Positions 1-13,519 are shown, counted from the first letter of the stretch. The stretch is DNA of 64,000 nt from Epiperipatus broadwayi (GCA_028023455.1 JAQFVV010012405.1:10908423-10972422); one strand, 5' to 3'. Program-made: numbers and translations. Notes: a model not told the origin generated them from the sequence alone.

Positions 1-2272
1 AAACATTATTATTAAAATAGTACAAAAGACAAGAATGTATTAGAGCTGACAATGTTTTGGTGACATCATATTGCAATAAAAGTAGCTTATAGGAAAAGAT
101 ATAAAACTTTAGTAGTTATAAAAATGTAAAAATGAGAACAAGTCATTATAAATACAAATTCAATCTAAATCTCTCTTTACCTGCTTAGCAGGACATTCCT
201 CCTGAGTAATTTGAATGGAACCTAACAAGTCTTAGCTTAAATAAGACCATAATTCATCATTTTGCTTTTGCAATTAAACCTTTTCTATATATAATGTATT
301 GATAATTTTAAGATTATTTATTACAAATATAAGCTTTCAAATGAGATACATTTGAAAAGTTAATATATGATATTTTAAAAATATGAAAATAAACTTTTAA
401 ATGGAATTCTTATCTATAACAGTGGATCTTAGCATCATTGGATAAAGTTATCTACTCAAAAAGTTACTAAAATGAAATATTAGATAGTCATTGGACACTT
501 GTCTTTTTCAAAACAGTAATAAAACAAAATAATAGATAGTTTAATTCTATGTTATTAATCATGCAATATTCCAATCTGGTGTTTACTTGGGTGGAAGTCA
601 AGAAATTGAAATATGTATTTTGCCCTGTACTGAAAAATTTTGCAAACCTTTCTTTTTACAGCTTTAAAATTCATGTATATATATTTTTCTGTTTTAATTT
701 TGAATAAATTCAAAAGATATTAGAATAACTGAATGCACTGGTCTTTAATAGTTTTTAATCACTATGATGATGAGGGCCTCTTGTATATTTGGTGATCTCA
801 AACTTTGCAAGATTATTTTGAAAAAATATAATACTCTAAAAACTTGATTTTGTGGAAAGTTTATGATTATTTTCATATACAAATTGTATAATAAATACTG
901 GAAAACAATAATATATATTAGTATATAATTATTTTTTACAGAAATGTTTTATTTTTAAATATGAAAGCTTATATTCTTCTAAGTATAGTGATTACAACAG
1001 CAGGAAATTCAATGGTCTAGAAATTGTTGTAACTTAACAATCTGTAATAATATTTGATGAAAGCATAAAAATTAATAATAAATTGTAAACAATTAAAACA
1101 CAATTTTCCTGATTTACTAATTATTGAAAATAATTTGTTCAGATTTTTAAAACAAACATCAAGCAAAGAAGATTTCATTCATTTTGCAAATTGAATCTGC
1201 TCTTCCTGAAATTTGATGATGAAACAACATTTTGTTTTGATTATAATCTAATTTTTAAAATAATTCCAAAAATTAAATGTTATTTTTTAAAATTTATTTA
1301 ATTTCTAAACAAAAATATCTATCAAATGAGGTCAAATTTGTTATATTCTGATAAATAATAATAGTTTAGTATTAAAGTAAAAGTTGAAAGCTTAAAGTAA
1401 GTAGGAACAAATAAATCTGTCAGAGTATAGGAGGATTAAAACTAAAATAAGTTTAGGATTAATTATCATCAAAGAAATAGAAAATATTAAAATTAAAAAT
1501 AATACTAATTGTTATTAAAATTTTACCAAATAATTACCATTTGACAAAGTCAATTCTACATTTGGCAAATAGAAACTGCTTCTGCTAAGCTATAACAAAC
1601 TTTTAGGAGTTGTCTTTGAAAATAAATTTTTTCAAAGAAAATATTTTTGTGGAAACATAATTTTTTTTATAAAAATACCCTGTAAATAATCTTTAATTTG
1701 TAAATAGTTATTGATAATTACATGTTTTTATTATTTAGCCTGTGATGAAACACTTAGCCAATCAGAAATTCTTATTTCTATTGACATTTAGATCATCTCT
1801 CTCATGTCATTATTGTTCAAATAGGCTGTTTCCAATCATAAAAAACACAATTATCATTGCCCAAAAGGTCTGTAAAATATTGACATCTCCAGACTTTTCT
1901 TTCAACTAATACATTTAAACTAAAATAGCATAAGCAAAAAAACTGCAGACTGTAATGTAAAATTATAAATAAGCTTAAAACAATATAGAGAGGATAGAGC
2001 AATCATAGCATCATGGAAATACCCAAAACTTCAAAATGTATGCAAAATGATAGCAGTTTTTATTAAGACTATTAAAATTTTAGAAACATACAATAGCATT
2101 TTCAACCATTATCAATTTCCTATAAAATGAATGACTTTCATTATTTAATCCAGTTTCCCATATTCATATTTTCTTTTTACTATGTTACTCTAAATAATTT
2201 CTCCATCTAATCATTTCATATGTATTGCATTTCATTGGTTTATATATTGTCATCTTCTCTAATTACTCCATT

Positions 2273-2292
2273 TCACACTCACACACACACAC

Positions 2293-2338
<46 letters not shown>
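2273..2338. repeat. compound (CA)n-(TA)n microsatellite
   Basis: A CA run passes into a long, nearly uninterrupted TA run. It is ordinary simple sequence and probably polymorphic in length. Confidence 0.95.
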
Positions 2339-2340
<2 letters not shown>

Positions 2341-2838
2341 AAGCAGTCAGATCTAAGTTCAATCCTAGCTTCATGATCTTTCACATGTAGCCAACTTCAA
2401 ACCCTTGTACTAACCTTGAATTTCTGATGCAATGGGGCTTTATTCATTCAATCCACGCTAGTTTCCTTAAAGAAAAACTATTATAAATGTGTGTTAAATT
2501 TAACTTGTTTGAGATTTAAATTAATCATTTTACTAATAAATTCATAATAGAATTATTCCTGAATTTATATATATTATAACTACGTGGATTGTGCATATAT
2601 ATTTATAAATATTTAAATGTACATATTCGTTCTAAAGTTTCATTGCGTTGGGAATGTTTTATTTTACTTTAAATAGTTTGTTCAAATTTTTAGTGATTAA
2701 AAGCTACATTTTTTCGATAAGCTTTCAGATTGTCCCTTTCCAAAAGCAATGGGTAAAGTTTTTATTCATTAAAAAAAAAAGATAAGTATTTAAAATGTAA
2801 GGATGGTCGCTAATTAAAATCATTTTTCTGATTTTAAA

Positions 2839-2866
2839 AATTCATTTTCTAATTAGAAAATGAATT
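2839..2866. repeat. 28-bp perfect palindrome
   Basis: The two 14-nt halves AATTCATTTTCTAA and TTAGAAAATGAATT are exact reverse complements with no spacer. The centre is TAATTA, a homeodomain-type core. It may be a cruciform or dimeric binding site, or chance in AT-rich DNA. Confidence 0.85.
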
Positions 2867-3039
2867 CAAGTTAATGAGTTTAAAAGCCTTATCGAAGGAA
2901 TGTATCTAAAAACAACTAATAAATTGATAATGAAAGAAGTGCTTGCCTGAAGGCATCAGAGGACAGATAAATAGCCCAGAAAAAGTTTTCAAGCAGCTAT
3001 TATTCCTCATTAAAAAAAGCCATCTTTGTTGTAGAGAAG

Positions 3040-3420
3040 TGCAGTGAATTCTGGTGTTTCAAAATCATAAATTTAAATAGTGCTTCGATCATAGTGAAGG
3101 GCTAAAATGTCAGGAATCTGGCTGCGGTTCCTAAAGTCTCCTGAAATCTTCAATGAAGCTGCTGAATCTTTTCCGGACCAATCATGCTGCTAAGATCGTG
3201 AAAATTATGAAAAGCCACTAAAATACTGTTCAAGTAATCAACCAAATGGTGCCTATGTTTTCCTCACCCGGACATGTAAAATAAGGGAACCAGCCCCGGA
3301 AGAAATGGGTAATATATTTCCATAATGAACCTTAAACTTTCTGGCCAGTTTCCGAACTTTACTTTACACTCCCTTTAAGAGCTCTTCTCATTTATAATCT
3401 AATAATCTTTATAAAACCCT
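3040..3420. other. higher-complexity block, possible conserved noncoding element
   Basis: This block is less AT-skewed than its surroundings, has no simple repeats and matches no other part of the window. It holds a 28-codon ATG-to-TAA frame at 3107-3193 (starting MSGIWLRFLK) with no recognisable domain. Survival of complex sequence amid AT-rich DNA suggests constraint, but this is inference; an unrecognised old transposon is an alternative. Confidence 0.3.
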
Positions 3421-3899
3421 TTATTTATGCCATTGTAAATTATATCGTAATTCTCTCAACTTCTAGTCTTTAACTTTTCTTTCTTACGATGGCAGTTCAT
3501 TTACTATACTATATATATATTGTGTGATTTATTAATGTCGTTTATTTTTAATTATATGCCAATAATCTTCCGAATCAACGAGCTCCTTTATCCTTTTTGC
3601 TTTGTGCAAATAATATAATGTTAATTCTGATAGTAATTCTCGCCCATCAGAACTAGGTTTATACAGTTCTATTAATCATCAAGTCGAAAGAAATGATCAA
3701 ATGTTTGTTATTTTTATAATTGGCTAATAATAAATTATTAGCTCCATTTCTAATCTATGCCCCAGCTATTTTCTCATATTCAACAATGGGTATTTATTCA
3801 TATATAGTCTTAAAATGTTTTCTCTCGTATTAACCAATATTTATTTATTCACGTATAAACTAAAATGTTTTTGCAAAAAAGGGTCGATAAAGGAATCAA

Positions 3900-4440
3900 C
3901 TAAATACATTCTAATTCAGATTGTTTTTACTGTCTATTAATATTCAGGAAGGGCACGATGATTGGGGCATAACTAATATAATTTGATAAACACTTTGAAA
4001 TAATGTTAGTTAAAAGCTCTTTTGACTTTAATTCATTTGATCAAGTCATCACATAGAGCATTCTATATATGGGTTTTAGTATTCAAACGACTATCAAGTC
4101 ATCACCTTCAATGTTGCTGATGTAGGGCAATCTTCCCCTCCATTATGCTTGTTGGTAGTAATATTTCCGTTATTTCAAATAATCAAGGAAGAAAGCACTT
4201 CCTCCCCTGTTCATGTTATAATTGGGACACCAAGGGCTCATAGTTATGACTCGGCCTGGTTTCCCTCATGTTCCACATCTCAAAAGGGCAGTAAGACTTG
4301 TGAAAGACACGCCACCATGAGACTTAAATTACCAACAAGCGATTATCTTTCATTTTATAGCTCATAATTCGTCAGCACCGTTACCTCTCGGTTCCAGTAA
4401 AGCCCGTTCTGATTCTCGTAATTTGTGATGAAGTGATTTC
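3900..4440. other. higher-complexity block, possible conserved noncoding element
   Basis: It is single-copy in the window, compositionally balanced and free of simple repeats. The 72-codon frame at 4149-4367 has no recognised motif and no convincing splice sites, so I do not call it coding. It could be regulatory DNA of a distant gene. Confidence 0.3.
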
Positions 4441-7400
4441 AATTAAAGTTGAACAAGTTCTCAGTTATCTTGAAGTCAATAAGTTTTCAAATAAAGATTA
4501 AAGTTATGCCCTAAAATACGTATCTTGCTCTTCACAAATGGATTTGCGAATGTGAAATAAATATCACATTCTTTCGTATAAAATTAGAGTAATAATTTCT
4601 TTTACTAATGAATACCTTTATCTGCCTTTTATTTTCTTGCTGGGGGCATAGACATAGAATTCCAAGATTGCGTAAAATTTCATTGGCATATAATAAGGAC
4701 CGCCACTCGTATTATAATTATAAACTTTGTTTAAGGACTAGAATTAATTAATTTAATCTTTATTTAAAATTCAAACCAAACAAATTATTATTATTAAATA
4801 TTTTCTAAACACACTTGGTTTCTTAGTTCTTAATTCTTTTATAATTATTTTAATGTTAATACTTGCTGTCTGTGTTGGCAACCCGAACATATACATATGA
4901 TTCAATTTAAATTTATTTTTATTCAGTTTATCATCAGATATTAATGTCAGTTCAGGGGTCTCTGATCCTCACCAACCATTGAGCTAGTTTCTTGGTGCAT
5001 AGCACCGTGCCATCGATTTAAATTTCTACTAATCTGAGCTGGTGAGTTGGGTTTGAATTCAGTTAGAACCGCCTGAGTTTGGACTCGACCTGCAGTTTAG
5101 ATGGTGGGTTTTTCAACTCGTACAATATATATATAAATTATCTGCAAGCAGTGGAATAATAAATTTTCCAAGTACTGTTTATATCAATGTAGCATCCTGT
5201 TTTGGAAGACAGCTTGGAAATGTAAAATGAATCTATTTAAACTTGCTCTTTCAGTTAGTATAAGTGTGGTAGGTTTTATCAATGATATTATTTTGAATGA
5301 ACTTCCAATTGTACTCAAATGTAAACCAACTTCATTCAATACAGGTATAGGGACTCTTTAAACTTCATAAGATAGAATTTATTACTATTCATTTTAAATT
5401 TTTCTTTTGAAGTAACTATTTATCAGATCTGCTATGCTTATGAAAATTGAAAAAGCAAATGTAAATAGTTCTGTGAAGTAATTCTATGAAGGGAAGTTGT
5501 GCATTGGTATAAAGACTTTTTGGAGAGATTATTATTCCAGTGTTGACATATAGATTGTAGTGCATTATTTACAACTTTGAAAGTTGGTTATTATCTTACA
5601 AGGGTTTTAATCTCTTTCTAGCCATCATGTCTTTTCTCCTATTTTAGGAAGCATTTTGGAGGATTACAGTGGTACTGCTATTATGCTGTCTTTTCTCATC
5701 TATTTTGATATTGTCTACAATATTATGCTGCCATTTACTTTGTTTTTGCAATGAAAATTGGGACTGAAAGCGTTAGTTTAAAAAAAAGACTCAAGTTATC
5801 TGTATTGTACAAGCCTCATGCAAATTTCCAAGTCCAAAGAAAGTTGACAATGCCCTGGTTTTATATCATAGTACAGAGAAACCCACTACATATGTGTATT
5901 TTTAGTTATTTTAATATTCAAAAAGAAAAATTGTAATTTTCAATAATTTATTTACATATTTAAGTTAATTTATTCAACATAGATAAAATATTTATTTTAA
6001 AACAAAAAATACATGATTACAATTATATTTAATTAGAAAATATTTGTTTTTTTAAGAGTATAATTCATAAAAATTGTAGTTATGATAAAGCAGAAAATAT
6101 TTTATTGGCAAAAATAATTGCTTTTGCAAATACTAATGAATATTTTTTATGAAACAATAATAATAGTTAGTGTCATTATTAATTTTGAAACATAATGCCA
6201 TTCTTTTAAATGCCCCAACTAAAATTCATTTCAATACATCAAAATAGATTGCACTGAATGTGGTCATCAAAAGAGAAAGTGTAAATAGTCATAGTCTATC
6301 ACCAATAAAATCTCCATGATAAATAAGAAACATCCATGTGTTGCTTTATAATGCAAGTGGATTACATAAATATATCCATTTATACCATAATTGCATTATA
6401 TATTCATTCTTTGCTTTCTCTCCTTACAATTTTGACTTTATCTAGTGCTACAAAAACAGTGCTAATCCTTTGTAGCAATTTTTTGCATTGAATTATAAAT
6501 AAAAAGAAAACAAGTATAGTTTATAGAGTTTAAATTCATTTCTATTTTTAAAATAGAATTCAAATAAAAAAAATATTTTTTTCAATAATTTTTACTAATA
6601 GGCAAGGTTACAATCCAATACACATATTGCTACTGTTACTATTATGGATTCAATTAGTACTTTATTTCTCTATTATGCAAAGTTCAAATTTTAGCTGTTA
6701 GAGTAGCTTTGGTTTTAAGCTTATATTTGTAATTAATAATGTAAAAAATATCAAAATATGATATACAGTGAAGATTCAATTGTAAAAACAAAATGTTGCT
6801 AATATAATCAACTGATGCCATTGCAATGTTTCGAATAAGTTGGAAGGAGTTAGATTTTTAATAATTAAAATTTAAAGAAATTTTATCTTGTGAAGTTTAA
6901 TGATTAGCTGTATTGAATGAGTATATGGTTATACTTAAGTGTTATTGGAAGATTGCACTAATTAATATCATTAATAAGACCTACCATCTTTATAAAAACT
7001 GGGAAAGCAAATGCAAATGAATTCATTTCATGTTCACAATATAAATCTTATGAAAGAGGTCAGTTCTTTGTTGGCTTCTAAATATTTTTTTAATATACAG
7101 TATATAAATTTACGTCATTGTGAGATGATTTATCATACTTAGTATTTTATTGTAAAAGCTATATCTAATAATTAGAATTTTGACTAATTATAAAAAAAGA
7201 ATGTTTACATTTTAAAGATGTATTTAAAATGAGTAAACAAATTAAGACCTCAAAATATTTTGAACCACATAAACAAAAAACAATAACAACCTTTTTTTTA
7301 CGTGATAATTTAAAATTACTATATAGATACGCGTATTTTCTTCTTTTTTCTTAATTCTTTTATTTTTCTTTCTTTTTTAATATTGATTTTTTTTTTTTAA

Positions 7401-7735
7401 TTTTATTTTCAAATCACTTAGTTAAAATAATTAATATTGATATTAAATTATAATAATTTTAATTAAAAAAAAACAAATGGCTAATTTCTTTAAGAATATC
7501 ATTTTTTTTTTTTATGTGAGCTTCTGTTTTAATTAAAAAATAGAACTTATTTTAATTATTTTCCGGTTAAACAGTCTAATTATATAAAATAAAAAATAAG
7601 AAAAGAAACGAAATATGTCATAAAAATAAAAGTCGATCAATAACGTAAATGTATTGTGTCACATAATATTACTAGTCATATCAAACTAATGACAAAAATC
7701 TACTCAAAGCTAAATGTTTCTATAAATACAAGAAA
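4440..7735. other. AT-rich DNA, little recognisable
   Basis: I see no gene. A more complex, GC-richer patch at about 4880-5115 stands out but matches nothing else in the window. The 61-codon frame at 5751-5936 shows no domain and is probably chance. Confidence 0.5.
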
Positions 7736-7737
7736 AA

Positions 7738-7870
7738 GATATCCCACCCCAAGTTAATTCATAAAGCATTTTATAAATCGGCACGAGGCTATTATTACAT
7801 TAATGAATTTCACTGAATAAATGACTTAATGAAAGCTGACGCGCCGAACTAACATTCCAGCTTATTATAT
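7738..7870. other. short complex block, possible conserved noncoding element
   Basis: A compact block with several homeodomain-like cores (CATTAATGA, TAATGA) and a rare CpG-rich core (GACGCGCC) inside otherwise poly-A/T DNA. The function is unknown; the call rests on composition and motif density only. Confidence 0.3.
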
Positions 7871-8267
7871 AGTTTTTAGTCATAATAGACTGGTCGATTA
7901 CTCATTTAAATTTGTGTGTACTTTCTTTTTTTATAAAAATATTCAAAATTCAAGCAATTTTAATTTAGTAGTATTACTCATATATAAGTACGATATAAAA
8001 ATACTTGTTTATATATAAATTATGCATAGAAATAGGGATGTTAATAAATTATTTTTTATTTATTGCAAACAGTTAACAGGCAAAAATACTTTTTAAAAAA
8101 GCTCTATTTATATTTTACTTATATTAGTGAAAATCACGTTTGAATTTTTATAAAAAAATAAAAAAAAGACATTTCTCGATAACACACGCATACACACTCG
8201 TAATTGTATGTACAAGTCTAAGATAATGTCAGTTATCTATTATCCAGTTGACTAATTTACTGCATAA

Positions 8268-8364
8268 TAATCTAATATTAGTCAGTAAATGGGTATATAT
8301 ATAATCTAATATTGGTCAGTAAATGTGTATATATGTAATCTAATATTGGTCAGTAAATGGGTAT
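8268..8364 (+). repeat. 34-bp tandem repeat, three copies
   Basis: The unit beginning TAATCTAATATT and continuing GGTCAGTAAATG recurs at 8268, 8302 and 8336, giving an exact 34-bp period with few substitutions. It is a minisatellite with no coding content. Confidence 0.9.
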
Positions 8365-8744
8365 CTAGCTATTTTTAACTAGAGAATAAGTAAAGGTTGG
8401 AAAGCTATTCAAACTCTCACCTGCCATAAATTGTTATGCATGAAAAATACTTTTTTTTCTTTTACTATTTCTTTTACCTGCAGTGAACAATTTATTTAAA
8501 AAGACTATTTTACCTTTTTATAATATGTGTTTCCCCGACAAATTTGCCTTCGATTAATTGTTTTGCAGGTAAATTGCAGTAATGCAACAATCTCTCTCTC
8601 TCTTTTTTTTTTTTGGTGCAATACAACTCACTATCTTACATTTTAAAGGTTTCAACTTACTGAAAAATTTAAAGATGTGGGCATAAGTTCCAGCATTCAT
8701 TAAAAGATAGGGATTAACAACAATAATATTGCAGATATCAATTA

Positions 8745-8835
8745 GGTTTCGCAGCCGCCTTGTAAGCAAGTAGTTGGTTGCAGACGGTTGTGGGTTCGCG
8801 CCCCGGCCGATGCTGTGACATATGAAAAAAAAATG
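8745..8835 (+). mobile_element. tRNA-derived SINE, copy 1
   Basis: The internal promoter resembles a tRNA: a B-box-like GGTTCGCGCCC follows a decayed A-box half. The 3' part CGGCCGATGCTGTGACA is followed by an A-rich tail. Two other copies in the window (36999-37092 minus, 48292-48380 plus) share GCCTTACAAGCAG, the B-box region and this tail, so it is a dispersed family and not a tRNA gene. A GT microsatellite lies just downstream at 8854-8871. Confidence 0.75.
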
Positions 8836-8899
8836 AAATGAATTTGTTTTAAATGTGTGTGTGTGTGTGTGCTGTGTAGATATGCACTTAAAATTTTTT

Positions 8900-11320
8900 A
8901 TAAACAACATTGAAGGTTTTCATTGAACATATATACATGTGAATATATAGAAATATAAAACATGAAGTGTTGGTAACTCTTTGGCATAAAATTATCGCAA
9001 CCCTTTCTTAAGATTAGTCTTCAAATAAATGAAAGTAGATTAAACTATCTGGATTGGACAGAAATGCAATGTCTGAACTGGACTGGAATATACTATAAAT
9101 TAGCATTAGTTGCTTGTTTCTGATCTATTTATACTCTACTTGATGTTGTACCACAACATGTTTCTAAACAATGATTTTATCACCATCTGGTTACAAGGTA
9201 TGTCCCATTTCCTTTCAACAAAATGTTTTGTAAAAACATGTTATTGGAACAAATTTATAGATGTCATCATTTGATACATAAACAAACAAAAAAATAATTT
9301 AGTTTTCTCTCTTTCTTTTTACATTAATTAATGATTTAGAAAGGAAGATAAATCAGTGTCAATCCTTAAATTTTAAATAATTACCCTTAAAATATTATTA
9401 ATCTTAAAACTTTAGTATCATTTCTAGACCTAACATCATATTTAGTACAAAAATGTAAGAGATTTTATTTAAAACTTTGTTCAAAAATGGCAAACTAAAA
9501 AGAGTTCAAAATTGTTTAGAAACTGTGCAATTCAAACTCCTTTGTGCATTGAGACTATTTTTATTTTTTCCTTTACATTGCAATTCATTATTTTATTATT
9601 TCTCATAGATTATGAAGTAAATATTTAATAATATGACCAAATGCATAAATGATATTAACACTTTAAATTATTGTATCCAAGTGGTATAGATATTTACACT
9701 CATATATGCAGAGAAGTTTACCCATTTTGATTATGAGTATTTATTAAACTTTTTTATGCAACTTTGAAATAAAACTAATTCATATAGCTATAAGATTTAT
9801 TATAGTTACAATATGAGTTCAGGTATGTGGTAAAACGTCTATCATAATATTTTTTTCTTTATTGTTTGATTTTGATGATGGATATCATAACCGATGAAGC
9901 ATTGAACTGTTTTGCTATGATAATAATAATATTGATATGAAAATTGTTTATTATTAATTGTATTGTTTAAGATTGCGAATTGACTTTATTCATTTTAAAA
10001 TGGATATGTGAATAATTAAGCGTATAGTTTGAATAAAATTATTACTCTTTCTTTATTATATATTTTAATTACTGCATTTACCATAGTATATTAGAAATAA
10101 TACACCTAAATGTTTAATGTCTCTGGTATGTTTGTTGTTTTATTTGTATAATAATATATTTGAAAAATATAGTCTTAATTACTTAATATATGTTCGAGTG
10201 AAAGGATCTCTATTATATATAATAATTGTGAAATATTTTATTTGTCATTATTTTGTTTAATAAAATTTTTATTTATGTAATGGTGGCTAGAATTGATTAA
10301 ATAGTGAATAAAGAATATTACTTTAGTTATTATGACACCAATAAAAAGTTTATAAATAGAACCAAGCAGATTAAACACTCTGTCTCTGCTTTGGCTTCAA
10401 TAGAAGTGAATCTAAATTCCTTCCTATGATTTTTATTTATTTTTAAAAGTATATGATTGAAAAATGAATAAAACAATGGGATGAAAAACTATAATATTCA
10501 TTTGTTGAATGGAGAGGGTCATTGAACCTATGAGATATGATAGTTTAATGAAATATGAAAAATAATTATCAGTGTTTTAAAAAAAATACATTGGAATGAT
10601 TCTTTGATGTAAAAACAGATATCACCTTATCAATGATAAAGTCCAAAAGCTAAAAACATAAAATGTAGATAAATAGTATGTTCACTTACAGATATAATTT
10701 TACAGGCTTGATGTATTATTTATATATGGGATAAAAATTGGATTAATTTAAATAGCATCATAATGGATAAAACTAGCATTTGTTCCCTTATAATGTTTTA
10801 TGAATTGATTACTTGATAAATGAAAGGATATCTACAATGCATCATCATGTATATAAATTAGTGTTTGCACATGACCTTATATAGATCAAATCTCTGCTGA
10901 ATGAAAAGATAATTTGGATATCTGAAAAATATTGGAATTAGCAAAATGTACTTTAAACTATTAGGTCTTTGTAATATTTCTACATTCTCTGGAATAATAA
11001 AAATATTGGATTATGATTAAAAAAATACTAGATCTATGGTACTATCTTTGAAATGCCATATTCAGAGACTATTACTCTGAATCATTTACTTAAACTTATC
11101 ATCATTATTGCCATTTTGTTCTTTATTTAAAATGTATAGTATTTCTTGATAGAAATATTAATATAATTTTAGGTTAAGTATTGATCTATTTACATATTTA
11201 AATGTAAAAAAGTTATGTATTTCTAACTTTAAATTTATATCTTGAATAATAGTAATTTTAATTTTCATTTAAAATATTCATTTTTTTTATTTATTATAAA
11301 TTCACTTCAGGTATGTGACA
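8900..11320. other. AT-rich DNA without recognisable features
   Basis: No gene, structured RNA or repeat shared with the rest of the window was recognised. Confidence 0.5.
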
Positions 11321-11324
11321 TATA

Positions 11325-12055
11325 TTAACTCTTAGCCTGTCTTTAACGTGACCTCTCATAAGCAGTTGACGTCACTCTAACTCAGCCGATTCCTATGCTA
11401 AAAAATTTGTTCGATATGTTTTGAAGAGATTTTTAAAAGTTCTGTACGATGGTGACCTCTTCCGACTTATTTTACAAGTAAAAAATAAAAAAAAACGCAT
11501 TTAAACCTAAACAAAGAAAGAACATTATTTGTGATTGGTTCTTAGCAAGCTGTCAGCCGAAAAAGATATTCTGATTGGCTTGAAAGAACAAAGAAACCGC
11601 CTGATCAAAGAAAATAAAGAAAAACGCTGAGATTTTCATTTCGAATCCAATTTTAAGTATTATAAAATTATATTTATGGAAATTAAAAATTATTTTCAGA
11701 TAGAATAATAAAAAATCAAAATTATTTTCGAAAAATATTGAAGATTTTAGTACAAATATTGAAGATGTAGTAAAAAGAAATATTTACTTTTCTATAACGT
11801 AAAAGTCGATCTTTTTGTTTATATTATAGCTTTTATGTTGCCGAAATTGAATATTTTAGAATAAATAAATAGCAATTTATTTTTGAAAGAACTTTCGTTC
11901 TCTTCATAACCTGAAAAATTAATAATATACTTTTTATAAACGTATCTGAGTTTAATTTAATATTATAGATGAATATGTTTTAACAATAGGCTTTGTCTTC
12001 AGTTTGTGAGTTGGCCAATTAAAAGCTTTGATTTTTACCTCATACAACCAATGAT
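11325..12055 (+). repeat. about 735-bp noncoding repeat with CRE and CCAAT boxes, copy 1
   Basis: This element aligns along its full length with the reverse complement of 29486-30224 and, more weakly, with 13520-14470. Near its left end is a perfect CRE palindrome TGACGTCA (11367-11374). Several CCAAT-type boxes follow (GATTGGTTC, GATTGGC, GGCCAATT). There is no open reading frame. It ends with CCTCATACAACC in both good copies. The promoter-like content could mean a solo LTR or a promoter-carrying MITE, but I see no TG...CA ends or clear terminal inverted repeats. Confidence 0.75.
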
Positions 12056-12354
12056 TTAATTAGTGGTTAAAAGGTTAAGATTTCAACAAGATTATATCAG
12101 AATAATATTTATTTATTTAGTTCACTTAAATTTCTATTAACAAATAAATAGATTCATATATATATATTTCAATTGATATATTTTTATAAAAGGTATAGCT
12201 TCTGATATAATTTGAAAATTATGAACCTTCCACAACATTTTGCATGTTGTGCAGTCACCTATTTAAATGTAAAGTCAATGTCAATTAAAAACCTATTGCT
12301 TAAGGCATAATCAGATTATATGCATATATTTTAAATGTTTATTTGCTGTATATA

Positions 12355-12895
12355 TATATATATAAATAGATAGGGACTTTTCTATAGACATTTTGAATTC
12401 TATTGCTTTCCGCACTTATAAAATAAAACTTGATTAGAGCTATTGGTAAGCTCCATTAGTGATCATTTAAATACAAGTTTAAAAGCAAGTTATGAAATTT
12501 ATGACTTGTTTTATTAATTATTATAAGTGTACCTTTGATGGCTTTTGTGATACTATATTACAGAAGCTATTACTATATGGTGAAACTGATCTGAATTCAG
12601 ACCCATATAGCTATCTGGTTTGTAAAGCTAGATTTGAAGTCATTTATATGTCTGAAAAGTTCAGGTATTCAAATTGATAGAAATGTGTTTGATAGGTGCT
12701 GACTTTTGAGTTAGTATTTTGGATTTAGTTTCTAGAGTCCCATCACTCCATTGAAGTGATCCATAAGCACAAAATCAATTGGTCTAGAGATAGGGACTTT
12801 CTGATAGAGATTTTGAATTCTTTTTCTTTTGGCACTTATAAAATAAAGCTTGATTAGAGCTATTTGTAAGCTCCATCTAGGGATCATATATATGA
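12355..12895 (+). repeat. decayed relative of the 409-bp hammerhead satellite, about 1.3 units
   Basis: The segment from about 12524 aligns with the reverse-orientation satellite units of 39583-40949. Shared landmarks in the same order are a CTTTGATGGC start, TATGGTGAAACTGATCTGA, CAGACCCATATAGCTATCTG, AGTTTCTAGAGTCCCATCAC and GCTTGATTAGAGC followed by CTCCATCTAGGGATCATA. A flanking block of about 100 bp recurs about 418 bp apart (12368-12465 and 12786-12885), close to one satellite period, so at least one tandem junction survives. The ribozyme region is unrecognisable. The 61-codon frame at 12492-12677 is a chance frame in this repeat. Confidence 0.7.
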
Positions 12896-13519
12896 TTTTA
12901 ATTTATATCAATTTGTTAATAAATTTTGAATTAATTTAAAATAAATAAACTTTCTTATTAGAAGCAGTTATAAAAATAATTTGAAAACCAAAAACACAGG
13001 ATGAGTAAGAAAGTGTAATTACATATCATTTACCTTGTATTGAATATAATGCTTATTATCTGGCCTGGTATATGTCTGACACAGCATTAAATTAACTGAT
13101 TTGACATTCTTAAATATTTAATAAGTAATTGGAAGTTTATAATAATTATTTTGTTAATAACATGTAATAGATATACTAAAATATAAATTATAATTGACAG
13201 AAATGCAATTATTATAATTATTAAAAGTGAATAATGATTGTTGCAATGAAATGTTCATGTATTTTATTTTAGGTCAAAATAAATATTACATTAAGTTAAT
13301 ATACAACTGTAAAGAACATAATCATATTCAGTTATAAAGCTGGTATTAGTGATATATTTTATTGTAATACAAGTTACAGTGATCTGCTCTAATTATTTAA
13401 TGTTCATTAATGTGGATGTAAATTTAATTTGAATATTAAATTTTAATATTAATACTTGGGTATAATAAGTCTAACAATCTTTCACATACTTTGGCAGTTA
13501 TAGTCTAAAATTTTAATAA

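Larger units (their letters stand above)
1..3040. other. AT-rich DNA without recognisable gene
   Basis: No reading frame, RNA gene or recognisable repeat family is visible apart from the microsatellite at 2273-2338 and the palindrome at 2839-2866, listed separately. The open frame at 1817-2002 on the minus strand has the hydrophobic, low-complexity composition expected of chance translation of AT-rich DNA. Confidence 0.6.

Noticed and set aside
4149-4367. 72-codon frame on the plus strand
   Set aside because: No recognised domain, no splice context and no initiation context of note; kept only as part of a complex noncoding block.
8554-8910. 118-codon minus-strand frame
   Set aside because: It runs antisense through the SINE and a GT microsatellite; composition follows these repeats.
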